Below, in pieces: positions 43,034 to 52,237 of a DNA stretch of 64,000 bases. Source of the stretch: Arsenicibacter rosenii (GTDB lineage: Bacteria; Bacteroidota; Bacteroidia; Cytophagales; Spirosomataceae). How positions within the stretch are numbered: the first letter of the stretch is position 1; every line of letters starts with the position of its first letter. Below the pieces are notes generated by a model that had not been told where the DNA came from, ran no database searches, and saw only the letters and a program-made list of their open reading frames with translations. The position numbers were made by a program, and so were the translations under genes. Location: assembly GCF_001870735.1 (NCBI RefSeq), contig NZ_MORL01000009.1, forward strand, positions 1 to 64,000, in the 5' to 3' direction.

Positions 43034-44410
43034 ATGAAAATCACCAAAGTAGACATCGGCGATTACCGTCAGTTCAAAAATATTTCCTTTGACTTCACTT
43101 ATCCGGAAGGGCACCCCAAAGCTGGGCAACCTCTGGATAAGGTATGCCTTATCGGCCAAAGCGGAACGGGAAAAACGACGTTGCTGAATGTAATTTGGGA
43201 ATTAACTAAGACTCTCTCAAAAGTATGGGAAGCAGAGGGAAGAGTAATTAACAATGATTTGCTATCTAATGAAAAGCTCCTTGGCGAATTATTTGAGCAG
43301 ACTTCTTTTAAATTGAAAGTAGGATATCAGATAGCAACACTTAAAAAAGCATCTGCTCCTAATATGTCAGATCGAGAATACTTAGCAGATTGGTATCAAC
43401 AATACATTCATAAAAAGCCTACTTTTTACTTTAATCCGAACCAGAAGGTCTGCATCTACATCAAAGACTCTATTGCCAGAGAAGCCGATGCTTTTTTATT
43501 TGATCAGAAAGAGAAACCGCAATTATTTTCTGATTTTATCAAAACAACTACTCAAGTTGAAAACGAAAAAGCAGAGTACGAAAATTGGATAAATTCAGCA
43601 GGTTCCAGAAAGGCTATTGTATTGGGAGATATGGAGTCATTGTCTACCTGGCAATATTTGTTGAGAGATCTCAATCAATATGATGAGGAAAGCCAGGCAA
43701 TAGTCCGAAGTTTTTTACAAAAACAGGGTGCATCAGCAAGTAAATTGGTTAATGAATTACAAAAATGGATTGATACAACACCTAACCCACGTATTGATCT
43801 AGCTGAAAAGTGCTTAAACCCGATTTTAGATAAACTTTTTCTCGAAGTAGACACGGCTGCGGGCAATGTACCTATCACATTGCAAACTAAAGGTGGAGTC
43901 AAAATCCCTAATGATTCTCTCAGTACCGGCACCCGGCAGTTGCTGTCTACAGCTATCCCCCTGTATAAATTCAACACAAAAGATACACTAATCCTTTTTG
44001 ACGAGCCCGAACGTTCACTTTTCCCTGATATTCAGCGCGAACTGATTAAATATTATACCGGTCTTGCCCCCGAAGCGCAGTTCTTTTTTGCGACGCATTC
44101 GCCTATTATTGCGGCTGCCTTTGAGCCATGCGAGCGGTTTATTCTGTACTTTGACGAAAACGGTGAGGTAAAATGCCGTAACGGCGTGGCGCCAATTGGT
44201 GACGACCCGAACGATGTGCTGCGGAAAGACTTTAATATGAGCCCATTAGTGCCGGAAGAAGGCGTTGAAGCTTATCAAAATTACCTTGACTTAGCAACAA
44301 AAATTAAAAACGAGCCGGACATTGAGCGTAAAATGGCATTAATTGCAGAACGGTCAATTCTTGGTAATAAGTACGATTTCCCCGTAACAAAAGCTGATGA
44401 GAAGAATTGA
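43034..44410 (+). CDS. AAA (ABC-type) ATPase, Septu PtuA-like
   Basis: SMC/ABC-like ATPase of 458 residues. Walker A GQSGTGKTT (about 41-49), signature-like LSTGTRQLL (about 295-303), Walker B LILFDEPERSLFP (about 319-331) and H-loop FATHSPIIAAAF (about 351-362). There is no TOPRIM domain at the C-terminus, so it is not an OLD/Gabija nuclease. It overlaps the following HNH gene by 14 bp. That gene pair and the protein sizes match type I Septu (PtuA plus PtuB) or the accessory pair of retron Ec78-like systems; no reverse transcriptase is present. Its middle part is more AT-rich than the flanking genes. Anti-phage function is inferred from the pairing. Confidence 0.8.
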   Translation: MKITKVDIGDYRQFKNISFDFTYPEGHPKAGQPLDKVCLIGQSGTGKTTLLNVIWELTKTLSKVWEAEGRVINNDLLSNEKLLGELFEQTSFKLKVGYQIATLKKASAPNMSDREYLADWYQQYIHKKPTFYFNPNQKVCIYIKDSIAREADAFLFDQKEKPQLFSDFIKTTTQVENEKAEYENWINSAGSRKAIVLGDMESLSTWQYLLRDLNQYDEESQAIVRSFLQKQGASASKLVNELQKWIDTTPNPRIDLAEKCLNPILDKLFLEVDTAAGNVPITLQTKGGVKIPNDSLSTGTRQLLSTAIPLYKFNTKDTLILFDEPERSLFPDIQRELIKYYTGLAPEAQFFFATHSPIIAAAFEPCERFILYFDENGEVKCRNGVAPIGDDPNDVLRKDFNMSPLVPEEGVEAYQNYLDLATKIKNEPDIERKMALIAERSILGNKYDFPVTKADEKN

Positions 44411-44996
44411 GAAGAAAATTGATTCGCTCATTCTGCAAGAAGGCTTATCCTATCAAAAAGGAGATGGTAAACGTATAGCTGAGGTATTAAAAAATGAACA
44501 AAACTGTATTTGTGCTTATACAGAAGAGTTTCTTGGCCGGGCAGATAAAGCAGACGTAGAGCATTTTGACCCGACGCTTAAACAAACGGACAGTGATGGA
44601 TACCAGAATTGGTTTTTGGTTAAGGCGCAGTGGAATACAGAAAAAGGTAGAACTGCGCGGTGGCTAAAACATCAACCCTTACTACATCCTACATCGGCTG
44701 ACTTTGAAGCACGCATCTTGTATGAAAAGGGGAGCTATATTCTTGCTGATAACAGTGATATTGAAGCCCGTAACCTGAGACGTTACTTGAAACTGGATGA
44801 TGAAGGAATGATACAACAAAGAGTAGATTATATTGATCGTATCAGAGAAGACATTGCTTTATCTGGCTTATCGAATCAAGCTTTTATTGATTGGCGATTA
44901 TCAAAACCTCTATACCGTAGTACCATCTATTACATCCGCGCCATTGAAGAAGAATTGAATGTCAAAGTTAATTTTGACCTTTTAGCAAATAAATGA
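44397..44996 (+). CDS. HNH endonuclease-like protein, Septu PtuB-like
   Basis: 199 residues. The N-terminal MRRIEK and the HNH core CICAYTEE, VEHFDPTLK and YQNWFLVKAQWNTEKG resemble PtuB / retron-associated HNH proteins (Cys37, Cys39, His56, Asn71, Asn80). The usual second zinc-binding Cys pair before the last Asn is missing (KAQWN instead of CxxCN), so the fold may be non-zinc or the activity altered. It starts inside the ATPase gene (14-bp overlap) and its TGA overlaps the dxr ATG (ATGA), so it is translationally linked on both sides. Nuclease function is inferred. Confidence 0.75.
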   Translation: MRRIEKKIDSLILQEGLSYQKGDGKRIAEVLKNEQNCICAYTEEFLGRADKADVEHFDPTLKQTDSDGYQNWFLVKAQWNTEKGRTARWLKHQPLLHPTSADFEARILYEKGSYILADNSDIEARNLRRYLKLDDEGMIQQRVDYIDRIREDIALSGLSNQAFIDWRLSKPLYRSTIYYIRAIEEELNVKVNFDLLANK

Positions 44997-46165
44997 ATCA
45001 AATACCCAAACGCCATATTGCCATTCTTGGCTCTACCGGCTCTATTGGCACCCAGGCAATCGATGTGGTAAAAGCCCACCCCGAAGTCTTTGAGGTCGAA
45101 GTACTGACAACAAACAATAACGCAGACTTACTCATTCAGCAGGCGGCTGAGGTAAAGCCTAACGTGGTTGTGATCTGCAACGAGGCCAAATACGATCAGG
45201 TTTTTGCCGCCCTCGATCCGCTCGGTATCAAAGTATATGCCGGGGCCGCTGCTATCGCATCGGTGGTGCAGATGGATACCATCGATATGGTCCTGACGGC
45301 CATGGTGGGCTACGCCGGGCTCCTGCCAACCATAAAGGCCATCGAAGCCGGGAAACAAATTGCACTGGCCAACAAAGAAACGCTGGTGGTGGCGGGTGAG
45401 CTGATTACGGCGCTCGCACAGCAGAAAGGGGTAAACATCTACCCCGTCGACTCCGAGCACTCGGCTATCTTTCAGTGCCTGGTCGGAGAGTTTCATAACC
45501 CGATCGAAAAAATCATTCTGACCGCATCAGGCGGACCGTTCCGGGGCAAAGACCGTGCGTTCCTGGCTACAGTAACTAAGGCCCAGGCCCTCAAACATCC
45601 GAACTGGAGCATGGGCGCAAAGATTACCATCGACTCGGCAACGCTGATGAACAAAGGCCTTGAGGTCATCGAGGCGAAGTGGCTCTTTGGCCTGAATGCT
45701 GATCAGATTGATGTAGTCGTTCACCCGCAGAGCATCATCCATTCGCTGGTCCAGTTCGAAGATGGCAGCATTAAGGCTCAGCTTGGTTTGCCCGATATGC
45801 GCCTGCCGATTCAGTTTGCGCTGGGCTATCCGAACAGACTAAAGTCCGATTTCCCGCGTTTTGACTTTATTAATTACCCTTCGCTAACCTTTGAACAGCC
45901 AGACTTAGCTACTTTCAGTAACTTGCAGCTTGCATTCGATGCCCTCCGCAAGGGTGGCAACGCTGCTTGTATTATCAATGCGGCCAATGAAGTAGCGGTT
46001 GAGGCCTTTTTGCAGGATCGGATAGGCTTTCTGGAGATTTCGGACGTAATTGAATCCTCTTTATCGCAGGTTCCGTTCGTTTTAACCCCATCTTACGACG
46101 ACTATGTATCGACTGATACCGAAACCCGTCGTATAGCCGCAGAACGAATTAAAAGTTTGGTTTAA
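44993..46165 (+). CDS. dxr: 1-deoxy-D-xylulose 5-phosphate reductoisomerase
   Basis: Converts DXP to MEP with NADPH, the committed step of the MEP isoprenoid pathway. NADPH site AILGSTGSIGTQAIDVV at residues about 9-25. Substrate and metal residues in ALANKETLVVAGEL, YPVDSEHSAIFQCL, LTASGGPFRG, HPNWSMGAKITIDSATLMNKGLEVIEAKWLF and NAANEVAVEAFL. 390 residues, cytoplasmic. Presumably essential. Its start codon overlaps the stop of the HNH gene, so no independent promoter is obvious upstream. rseP follows 41 bp later, the common dxr-rseP order. Confidence 0.97.
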   Translation: MNQIPKRHIAILGSTGSIGTQAIDVVKAHPEVFEVEVLTTNNNADLLIQQAAEVKPNVVVICNEAKYDQVFAALDPLGIKVYAGAAAIASVVQMDTIDMVLTAMVGYAGLLPTIKAIEAGKQIALANKETLVVAGELITALAQQKGVNIYPVDSEHSAIFQCLVGEFHNPIEKIILTASGGPFRGKDRAFLATVTKAQALKHPNWSMGAKITIDSATLMNKGLEVIEAKWLFGLNADQIDVVVHPQSIIHSLVQFEDGSIKAQLGLPDMRLPIQFALGYPNRLKSDFPRFDFINYPSLTFEQPDLATFSNLQLAFDALRKGGNAACIINAANEVAVEAFLQDRIGFLEISDVIESSLSQVPFVLTPSYDDYVSTDTETRRIAAERIKSLV

Positions 46166-46206
46166 GTGTTTTATTTAAAAACAGTAACGTTCAATACACA
46201 GAGTAC

Positions 46207-47523
46207 ATGGAAATTTTAGTCATGGCGGGGCAGCTCATCCTGGGTCTGTCGATTTTAGTTGGGCTTCATGAGTTGGGCCACTTGCTGGCCGCAAAAGCCT
46301 TTGGAATGCGCGTTGAGCAGTATTTCATCGGTTTTCCGCCAAAAGTATTCAGTATAAAAAGAGGCGAAACCGAATATGGCTTAGGCGCTATCCCGCTGGG
46401 TGGTTTTGTTAAAATTTCGGGCATGATTGATGAGTCACTGGATACTGAACAAATGCGGGGAGAACCACAGCCCTGGGAATTCCGTGCCAAACCAGCCTGG
46501 CAGCGTCTGATTGTGATGTTGGGCGGTATCATTGTGAATGTCATTACCGGTATTATCATATTCGTTGCCATTACCTATAAAAACGGCAATACCTACTTGC
46601 CTGCCAGCGAAGCCCGTTACGGTATTGTAGCTTACGATCTGGCGAAGCAAATCGGCTTGCAGACAGGCGACAAAATCCTGAAAATCAACGGAAGTTCATA
46701 CAAATCATTCGGCGACATCAGCAGCTCCGATGTGCTGCTGGGCAACAACAGCTATTATACCGTTGAGCGGAACGGGAAGGTTTTCGATGTCAATATCCCG
46801 AACGACTTCATCGATAAATTATCTGACCGGAAATCAATCGTTCAGTTTCTGGAACCTATTCAGCCATTTAAAGTCGGCGAACTTGCTCCCGGCCAGCCGG
46901 CAGAGAAAGCGGGCTTGAAAACAGGTGATGTAATTACCAGCGTTAATGGCAAACCGGTTCGGTATTACCATGAATTCGGTGAAATCGTACGGCCCCTTAA
47001 AAATAAGCCGATCGATGTTGTTGTTAACCGCAACGGCCAACCCGTTACGCTGCATATGACCACAACCGAAGATGGTACTGTCGGATTTTATCAGCAATCA
47101 ATGCTGAAGCTGAAAACCGAAGAATACACCTTTGGTGAGGCGCTGGTTGTAGGTACTAAACGGGCATTTCAGGTTGTATTCGATAACATCAAAGGATTCG
47201 GCAAGATTTTCCGTGGTGAAGTATCTGCGTCTAAAGCGCTGAGCGGCCCGATCGGAATTGCTCAGAACCTGTTTGGCGGCATCTGGCTGTGGGATCGCTT
47301 CTGGACGGTAACCGGCCTGCTCTCCATGGCACTTGCCTTCATGAACGCATTACCCATTCCGGCACTTGACGGCGGCCACTCAACGCTGCTGCTTTACGAA
47401 ATTGTTTCGGGCCGTAAGCCTTCCGACAAATTCCTGGAAGCGGCCCAGCGGGTAGGTATGGTCATTTTACTCGGGTTGATGGCCTTCGCTATCTTCAACG
47501 ACGTATTTAAAGCCGTATTTTAA
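46207..47523 (+). CDS. rseP: Site-2 protease RseP
   Basis: Intramembrane zinc metalloprotease of regulated proteolysis. The metal motif HELGH is in VGLHELGHLLAAKAFGMRVEQYFIGFPP at about residues 21-25. Two PDZ domains lie between, at about 140-205 and 225-290 (LAPGQPAEKAGLKTGDVITSVNGKPV). The third metal ligand is in MNALPIPALDGGHSTLLLYEI near residue 388. Four membrane segments, 438 residues. It probably cleaves anti-sigma factors. Linked with dxr as in many bacteria. Confidence 0.95.
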   Translation: MEILVMAGQLILGLSILVGLHELGHLLAAKAFGMRVEQYFIGFPPKVFSIKRGETEYGLGAIPLGGFVKISGMIDESLDTEQMRGEPQPWEFRAKPAWQRLIVMLGGIIVNVITGIIIFVAITYKNGNTYLPASEARYGIVAYDLAKQIGLQTGDKILKINGSSYKSFGDISSSDVLLGNNSYYTVERNGKVFDVNIPNDFIDKLSDRKSIVQFLEPIQPFKVGELAPGQPAEKAGLKTGDVITSVNGKPVRYYHEFGEIVRPLKNKPIDVVVNRNGQPVTLHMTTTEDGTVGFYQQSMLKLKTEEYTFGEALVVGTKRAFQVVFDNIKGFGKIFRGEVSASKALSGPIGIAQNLFGGIWLWDRFWTVTGLLSMALAFMNALPIPALDGGHSTLLLYEIVSGRKPSDKFLEAAQRVGMVILLGLMAFAIFNDVFKAVF

Positions 47524-47553
47524 GCCATTTTGCGAGCGTATCAGCTCCCGGAT

Positions 47554-48081
47554 ATGTATACTTTCATTAACAGCCTTTTTCGTCAGTTCAGACGGACAGT
47601 CAGCCTACTGTCCGTCTCGTTTTTGTTTCTGGGTAACCGGCAGGCCCACGATTTTCATACGAGTATTACCCAGATGACCTACAATGCCAAAGACAAGGCG
47701 TTTGAAATCAGTGTCCGGGTCTTTACCGATGATTTTGAAAAGGCGCTGACCAAAGAAAATAACGGTCAGAAAATTCATCTGGCCGATAACGACAAAAATG
47801 ATCCGCTGATCGAAAAATACATCCGGAAACACATTCACTTTTCGACCGGCCAGAATCAGCGGAAAGCGTATAGTTACATTGGCCATGAAACGGAAGCTGA
47901 TGCGCAGTGGCTTTACCTCGAAATGCCCTTTGCAGAGCCCTTTAAGGGCGGACAGATGCAACAGGATGTATTGATGGAGCTATTCGACGACCAGGTAAAC
48001 CTTGTGAATCTGCAGTATCAGAACCAGAAAAAAACCTTCATTTTCCGGAGTAAACAACCTTCTCAGGAAATCAATTTTTAA
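47554..48081 (+). CDS. DUF6702 family exported protein
   Basis: 175 residues. An N-terminal hydrophobic segment (TVSLLSVSFLFLG) is a signal peptide, followed directly by the family opening HDFHTSITQMTYNAKDKAFEISVRVFTDDFEKAL. The rest is beta-rich, ending in LVNLQYQNQKKTFIF. It is found in many Bacteroidota, often near M1-type peptidases; function unknown. The start is the ATG at 47554; a TTG at 47530 is an alternative. It follows rseP by 30 bp. Confidence 0.85.
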   Translation: MYTFINSLFRQFRRTVSLLSVSFLFLGNRQAHDFHTSITQMTYNAKDKAFEISVRVFTDDFEKALTKENNGQKIHLADNDKNDPLIEKYIRKHIHFSTGQNQRKAYSYIGHETEADAQWLYLEMPFAEPFKGGQMQQDVLMELFDDQVNLVNLQYQNQKKTFIFRSKQPSQEINF

Positions 48082-48367
48082 TCTTACCTGAACGGGTCTT
48101 TCTGCGTTAATATGCGCCGGAATCTGAATGATTTCCGGTTAAATTGTCCGTTATATAGCAATCCTGACTGTATTGTTATCCCATAATAAATTTCCGGATA
48201 AATAATCCGCAGGTTTTGTTATTTTGTAAAATATCAGCCTCAAAACAGGTAATTCCGTCAGACGCACATGCGTTGGCATAGGTATTGTGCCTGTTACTTC
48301 CCATGTCTGATGAAGTGTTACACATCAAAAGGCATATTGAAACCCTGTCAGTTTGACAGAATACTCT

Positions 48368-50899
48368 ATGATGTTGGAGAAAGACTTAGCAACCCGGCTA
48401 TTAATGTCCGACTTTGATTCGGACAATTTGGAGATTGTACCGATCGGGTCGCCAGAAGGTATAGATGACGATTATGAGCTACCCGCCAACCTGCCCATTT
48501 TACCTGTCCGGAACACCGTACTGTTCCCGGGGATGGTCATTCCGGTTACGGTTGGCAGGCAAAAATCAATTCGTTTAGTAAAGAAAGCCTACAAGGGAAA
48601 CCGTATCATTGGTGTCGTGGCCCAGCTGAATCAGCAGAAAGACGAGCCAACAGCCGATGACCTGTACCGGTTTGGAACGGTAGCGTACATCATCAAAATG
48701 ATTACGTTGCCAGACGGTAATATTACGATTATCATTCAGGGTAAGAAGCGGTTTGAACTGCAGCAGATTGTGCAGGAAGAACCGTTTATGACAGCTATTG
48801 TGCGCCAGCTGGACGATTCGTTTCCGAACGCAACGAAAAAAGAAGGGAAAGCCCTGATTCAATCGTTGAAAGAGTCGGCCTACAAAATGCTTCGCCTTAA
48901 TCCGGAAATTCCGCAGGAAGCCCGCATTGCACTTGATAATATCGAAAGCCCGATGTTCCTGCTGCACTTCCTGTCGTCGAATCTCAACGCTGAAGTTGCC
49001 GATAAACAGCGCCTGCTCGAAACCCTGGATGGTGCGCCGCAGGCCCAGTTGCTGCTCGAATACATGATGCGCGAAGTGCAGCTCCTGGAACTAAAACGCG
49101 AAATCCAGTCGAAAGCCAGTTCTGACCTTGATCAACAGCAACGGGACTACTTTTTGCGTCAGCAAATCAAGGTGTTGCAGGATGAACTGGGGATGGATAC
49201 ACCGGACCGCGATCTGGAAGATGTGCGGGCACGGGCGAGTCAGAAAAAATGGTCGACGGAAGTTCGGGGACATTTTGAAAAGGAACTGAACAAGTTACAG
49301 CGTATTAACCCGATGGCTCCGGAATACCCGGTTACGATGAATTACATCGAACTGATGGTAGACCTGCCGTGGAATGAATACTCGAAAGACAATTTTGATC
49401 TGAAGCGGGCACAGAAAGTGCTTGACGCGGACCACTTCGGTCTGGAAAAGGTGAAGGAACGGATTATCGAGTACCTCGCGGTGCTGAAGCTGAAAAATGA
49501 CATGAAAGCACCGATCCTTTGCCTGTACGGGCCTCCGGGCGTGGGTAAAACCTCACTGGGACGGTCGATCGCCAAGGCGTTGGGACGCAAGTATAGCCGT
49601 ATGGCGCTGGGCGGCGTTCATGACGAGGCCGAGATCCGTGGCCACCGCAAGACCTACATCGGTGCTATGCCGGGTAAGATCATCCAGAACGTCCGGAAAT
49701 GCGGTACCTCCAACCCGGTCTTTATCCTGGATGAAATTGACAAGGTAAGCTCTGACTTCCGCGGAGATCCGTCATCGGCCTTACTCGAAGTGCTGGACCC
49801 TGAACAGAATTCAACCTTCATGGATAACTATCTGGAAGTTGAATATGACCTGTCAAAGTGCCTTTTCATTGCCACGGCCAACGCACTTGATACCATCCAC
49901 CCCGCCCTCCGCGACCGGATGGAAATCATTGACATTACGGGATATACTGTTGAGGAGAAAGTTCAGATTGCGAAGAAATACCTGATTCCGAAGCAACGGA
50001 AAGATCACGGCCTGAAAACCAAAGATCTCCAGATTGATGATAAGGCACTGGTACGGATCATTGAAGGGTATACCCGCGAATCGGGCGTCAGGAGTCTGGA
50101 ACAGAAAATTGGCACCATTGTCCGGAAAGTGGCTAAGTCCATTGCCATGGAGGAAGAATATCCGAAAGCCATCAAGGTGGCCGATGTTCATAAAATGCTG
50201 GGCGCCGAAATTTTTGACAAAGACCTCTATACCGACGACGATATTGCCGGCATGGTCACTGGTCTGGCCTGGACACAGGTGGGCGGTGAAATTCTGATGA
50301 TCGAAACCAGCCTGAGCCGCGGCAAAGGTATTCTGACCCTATCGGGCCAATTGGGCGAAGTCATGAAAGAATCGGCCGTGACGGCCCTGTCGTACCTGAA
50401 AGCCCATGCAGACGACCTGAATATCGATTACCGCCTGTTTAACAACTACGATCTGCATATTCACGTGCCGGCCGGTGCGGTTCCGAAAGATGGCCCGTCG
50501 GCAGGTATTACCATCCTGACGTCGATGGCGTCGATTTATACCCAGCGCCGTGTGCGGCCGTTCCTGGCCATGACTGGTGAAGTAACCCTGCGTGGTAAAG
50601 TATTACCGGTCGGCGGCATTAAGGAAAAGATTCTGGCCGCCAACCGGGCCGGTGTAAAGGAAATCATTCTTTGCTCGAAAAACCGCAAGGACGTTGAAGA
50701 GATCAATGCGTCGTATATCAAAGACCTCAAGTTCCATTATGTTGATAATGTAGCGCAGGTACTGGACGTTGCCTTGTTACCCGAAAAAGTAGGAAAACCG
50801 ATGAAGTTTATCCTGCCGGATGAGCGTGACAACAATCAGCCTCAACAACCAGCTACGCCACCGGTACAGACCGATATAGAGCGTGTAACTGTCTATTAA
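48368..50899 (+). CDS. lon: ATP-dependent protease Lon
   Basis: Soluble AAA+ serine protease for damaged and regulatory proteins. N-terminal LON domain ([19 protein letters not shown], about residues 45-63), coiled-coil middle, AAA+ domain with GPPGVGKTS (about 388-396) and [27 protein letters not shown], and a C-terminal protease domain with catalytic Ser in [10 protein letters not shown] (about 711) and Lys in [14 protein letters not shown] (about 753). 843 residues from the ATG chosen; a TTG five codons upstream is possible. A terminator follows. Confidence 0.97.
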   Translation: MMLEKDLATRLLMSDFDSDNLEIVPIGSPEGIDDDYELPANLPILPVRNTVLFPGMVIPVTVGRQKSIRLVKKAYKGNRIIGVVAQLNQQKDEPTADDLYRFGTVAYIIKMITLPDGNITIIIQGKKRFELQQIVQEEPFMTAIVRQLDDSFPNATKKEGKALIQSLKESAYKMLRLNPEIPQEARIALDNIESPMFLLHFLSSNLNAEVADKQRLLETLDGAPQAQLLLEYMMREVQLLELKREIQSKASSDLDQQQRDYFLRQQIKVLQDELGMDTPDRDLEDVRARASQKKWSTEVRGHFEKELNKLQRINPMAPEYPVTMNYIELMVDLPWNEYSKDNFDLKRAQKVLDADHFGLEKVKERIIEYLAVLKLKNDMKAPILCLYGPPGVGKTSLGRSIAKALGRKYSRMALGGVHDEAEIRGHRKTYIGAMPGKIIQNVRKCGTSNPVFILDEIDKVSSDFRGDPSSALLEVLDPEQNSTFMDNYLEVEYDLSKCLFIATANALDTIHPALRDRMEIIDITGYTVEEKVQIAKKYLIPKQRKDHGLKTKDLQIDDKALVRIIEGYTRESGVRSLEQKIGTIVRKVAKSIAMEEEYPKAIKVADVHKMLGAEIFDKDLYTDDDIAGMVTGLAWTQVGGEILMIETSLSRGKGILTLSGQLGEVMKESAVTALSYLKAHADDLNIDYRLFNNYDLHIHVPAGAVPKDGPSAGITILTSMASIYTQRRVRPFLAMTGEVTLRGKVLPVGGIKEKILAANRAGVKEIILCSKNRKDVEEINASYIKDLKFHYVDNVAQVLDVALLPEKVGKPMKFILPDERDNNQPQQPATPPVQTDIERVTVY

Positions 50900-50904
50900 T
50901 TGCC

Positions 50905-50949
50905 GGCGGCCGTTAGCGGGCATATTTCGCTGACGGCCGCCTTTAGTTT
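50905..50949 (+). terminator. Intrinsic terminator of lon
   Basis: Stem of GGCGGCCGTTAGCG (50905-50918) with CGCTGACGGCCGCC (50928-50941), one T-G pair, followed by TTTAGTTT. It begins 6 bp after the lon stop codon and ends 12 bp before the next start codon. Confidence 0.8.
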
Positions 50950-50960
50950 CTCCTGCCCTT

Positions 50961-52163
50961 GTGCTCGATTTCGCCAAACTAACCGTCGTTTATCAGCAAG
51001 CCTTGTTACAGCAGGTTGTCCCCTTCTGGCTCAACAACAGCCGGGACCAAACCTGGGGTGGTTATTTTGATGCCCTTACCGCAACGGGTACGCCTCTCGC
51101 AGCAGACAAATCCGTTATCTTACTGGCACAACAAATCTGGTCATTTGCCTGGCTTTATAATACGGTTGAACCGGAACACTCCTGGCTCGACCATGCCCTG
51201 CATGGAGCTGATTTTCTGACCCGATTCGGACTCGACGAGAAAATGAATGCCTACGCCCTGATCGACCGCATCGGAAAACCCGTGGCGCCAGCTACCGGCA
51301 AAACTACCGACGCTTACTGCGTTATTGCCTATGCACAGTTGCACCGTGCTACCGGCAACGACGAATGGGCCATGCTGGCCAAACAGGCACTTCTCGCTCT
51401 GATTCAGCAACGGAACAAGCAACGCACAAAACAGCAACGAGCGCTGGGCGGTTTCCGGCAGTGGCAGCATCTGGAAGAACCGGTTGTGGTACTAAACGCC
51501 TTACTGGCGACTCAGTTTTTGCTGAGCGAGGAAGATTGGAAAGAATATACCGAACAGGTAGTTGACGAACTGGTAAACACGTTTCTGGACAAGCGGCTTA
51601 ATATTCTGCGCGAAACTGTCTTGCCGGATGGCGCATTCAGCAACACCCCGGAAGGCCGGCGGCTAAACCCGGCGCTTACATTCGAGACCGCCAATGCCTT
51701 GCTTGATATTGCCCTGAAAACCAGCAACCGGAAGCTGTCGCTACAGGTTGTTACGTGGTGCCTGTCGATGTGCGAATGGGCGTGGGATGAGATAGACAGC
51801 GGCCTTCAGCAGTATGTCGATTTTCTCAGACAGCCCGGCCTTGACCCCAATTGGCAATACCGCACCGCACGGGTTCATTTGCAGGCTCTGGCCGTACTGA
51901 TCAAAAGTTTTTTTCACACTCACCATCCCGACTGCTTACGCTGGTTTCAGAAAATCCACGATTATACCTTTCAGCACTTTCCGGACGGAGACCAGCCGGG
52001 CTGGCATCTGGCGCTTGATACCCAGGGCAAATCATTGCTATCGGTCAAAGCGACACCGGCCGCCGGCTGCTATCATTTCGTTAAACCGATGACGGAAACG
52101 ATTGCCTTCCTCCAGCAGTGCGCGCAGTTGCAGCCACCTTCCCGAAAATTCCGGCTAGTCTGA
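50961..52163 (+). CDS. N-acylglucosamine 2-epimerase family protein
   Basis: Alpha/alpha-barrel sugar epimerase/isomerase of the AGE family, which includes cellobiose 2-epimerase, mannose isomerase and GlcNAc 2-epimerase. Visible blocks are FWLNNSRDQTWGGYFDAL (about 20-38), WSFAWLYNT and TGKTTDAYCVIAYAQLHRATG (conserved region with Asp/Tyr), PEGRRLNPALTFETANALL, and PGWHLALDTQGKSLL near the C-terminus. 400 residues, no signal peptide. GTG start, with no closer ATG. The substrate cannot be assigned; the Bacteroidota context and family allow a sialate or cellobiose role. Confidence 0.88.
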   Translation: MLDFAKLTVVYQQALLQQVVPFWLNNSRDQTWGGYFDALTATGTPLAADKSVILLAQQIWSFAWLYNTVEPEHSWLDHALHGADFLTRFGLDEKMNAYALIDRIGKPVAPATGKTTDAYCVIAYAQLHRATGNDEWAMLAKQALLALIQQRNKQRTKQQRALGGFRQWQHLEEPVVVLNALLATQFLLSEEDWKEYTEQVVDELVNTFLDKRLNILRETVLPDGAFSNTPEGRRLNPALTFETANALLDIALKTSNRKLSLQVVTWCLSMCEWAWDEIDSGLQQYVDFLRQPGLDPNWQYRTARVHLQALAVLIKSFFHTHHPDCLRWFQKIHDYTFQHFPDGDQPGWHLALDTQGKSLLSVKATPAAGCYHFVKPMTETIAFLQQCAQLQPPSRKFRLV

Positions 52164-52237
52164 CGGTTTGCATACCTATAGTATACGTTTGACATATTTA
52201 TCATCGTTTCATTGAGGGTATGTTTACCTTTGCAGGA

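Noticed and set aside
43034-44410. OLD or Gabija nuclease
   Set aside because: The C-terminus after the H-loop has no TOPRIM motifs and is too short.
43034-44996. Retron with Septu-type effectors
   Set aside because: No reverse transcriptase gene or msr/msd-like region is found on either side; the flanks are GH3 and dxr.
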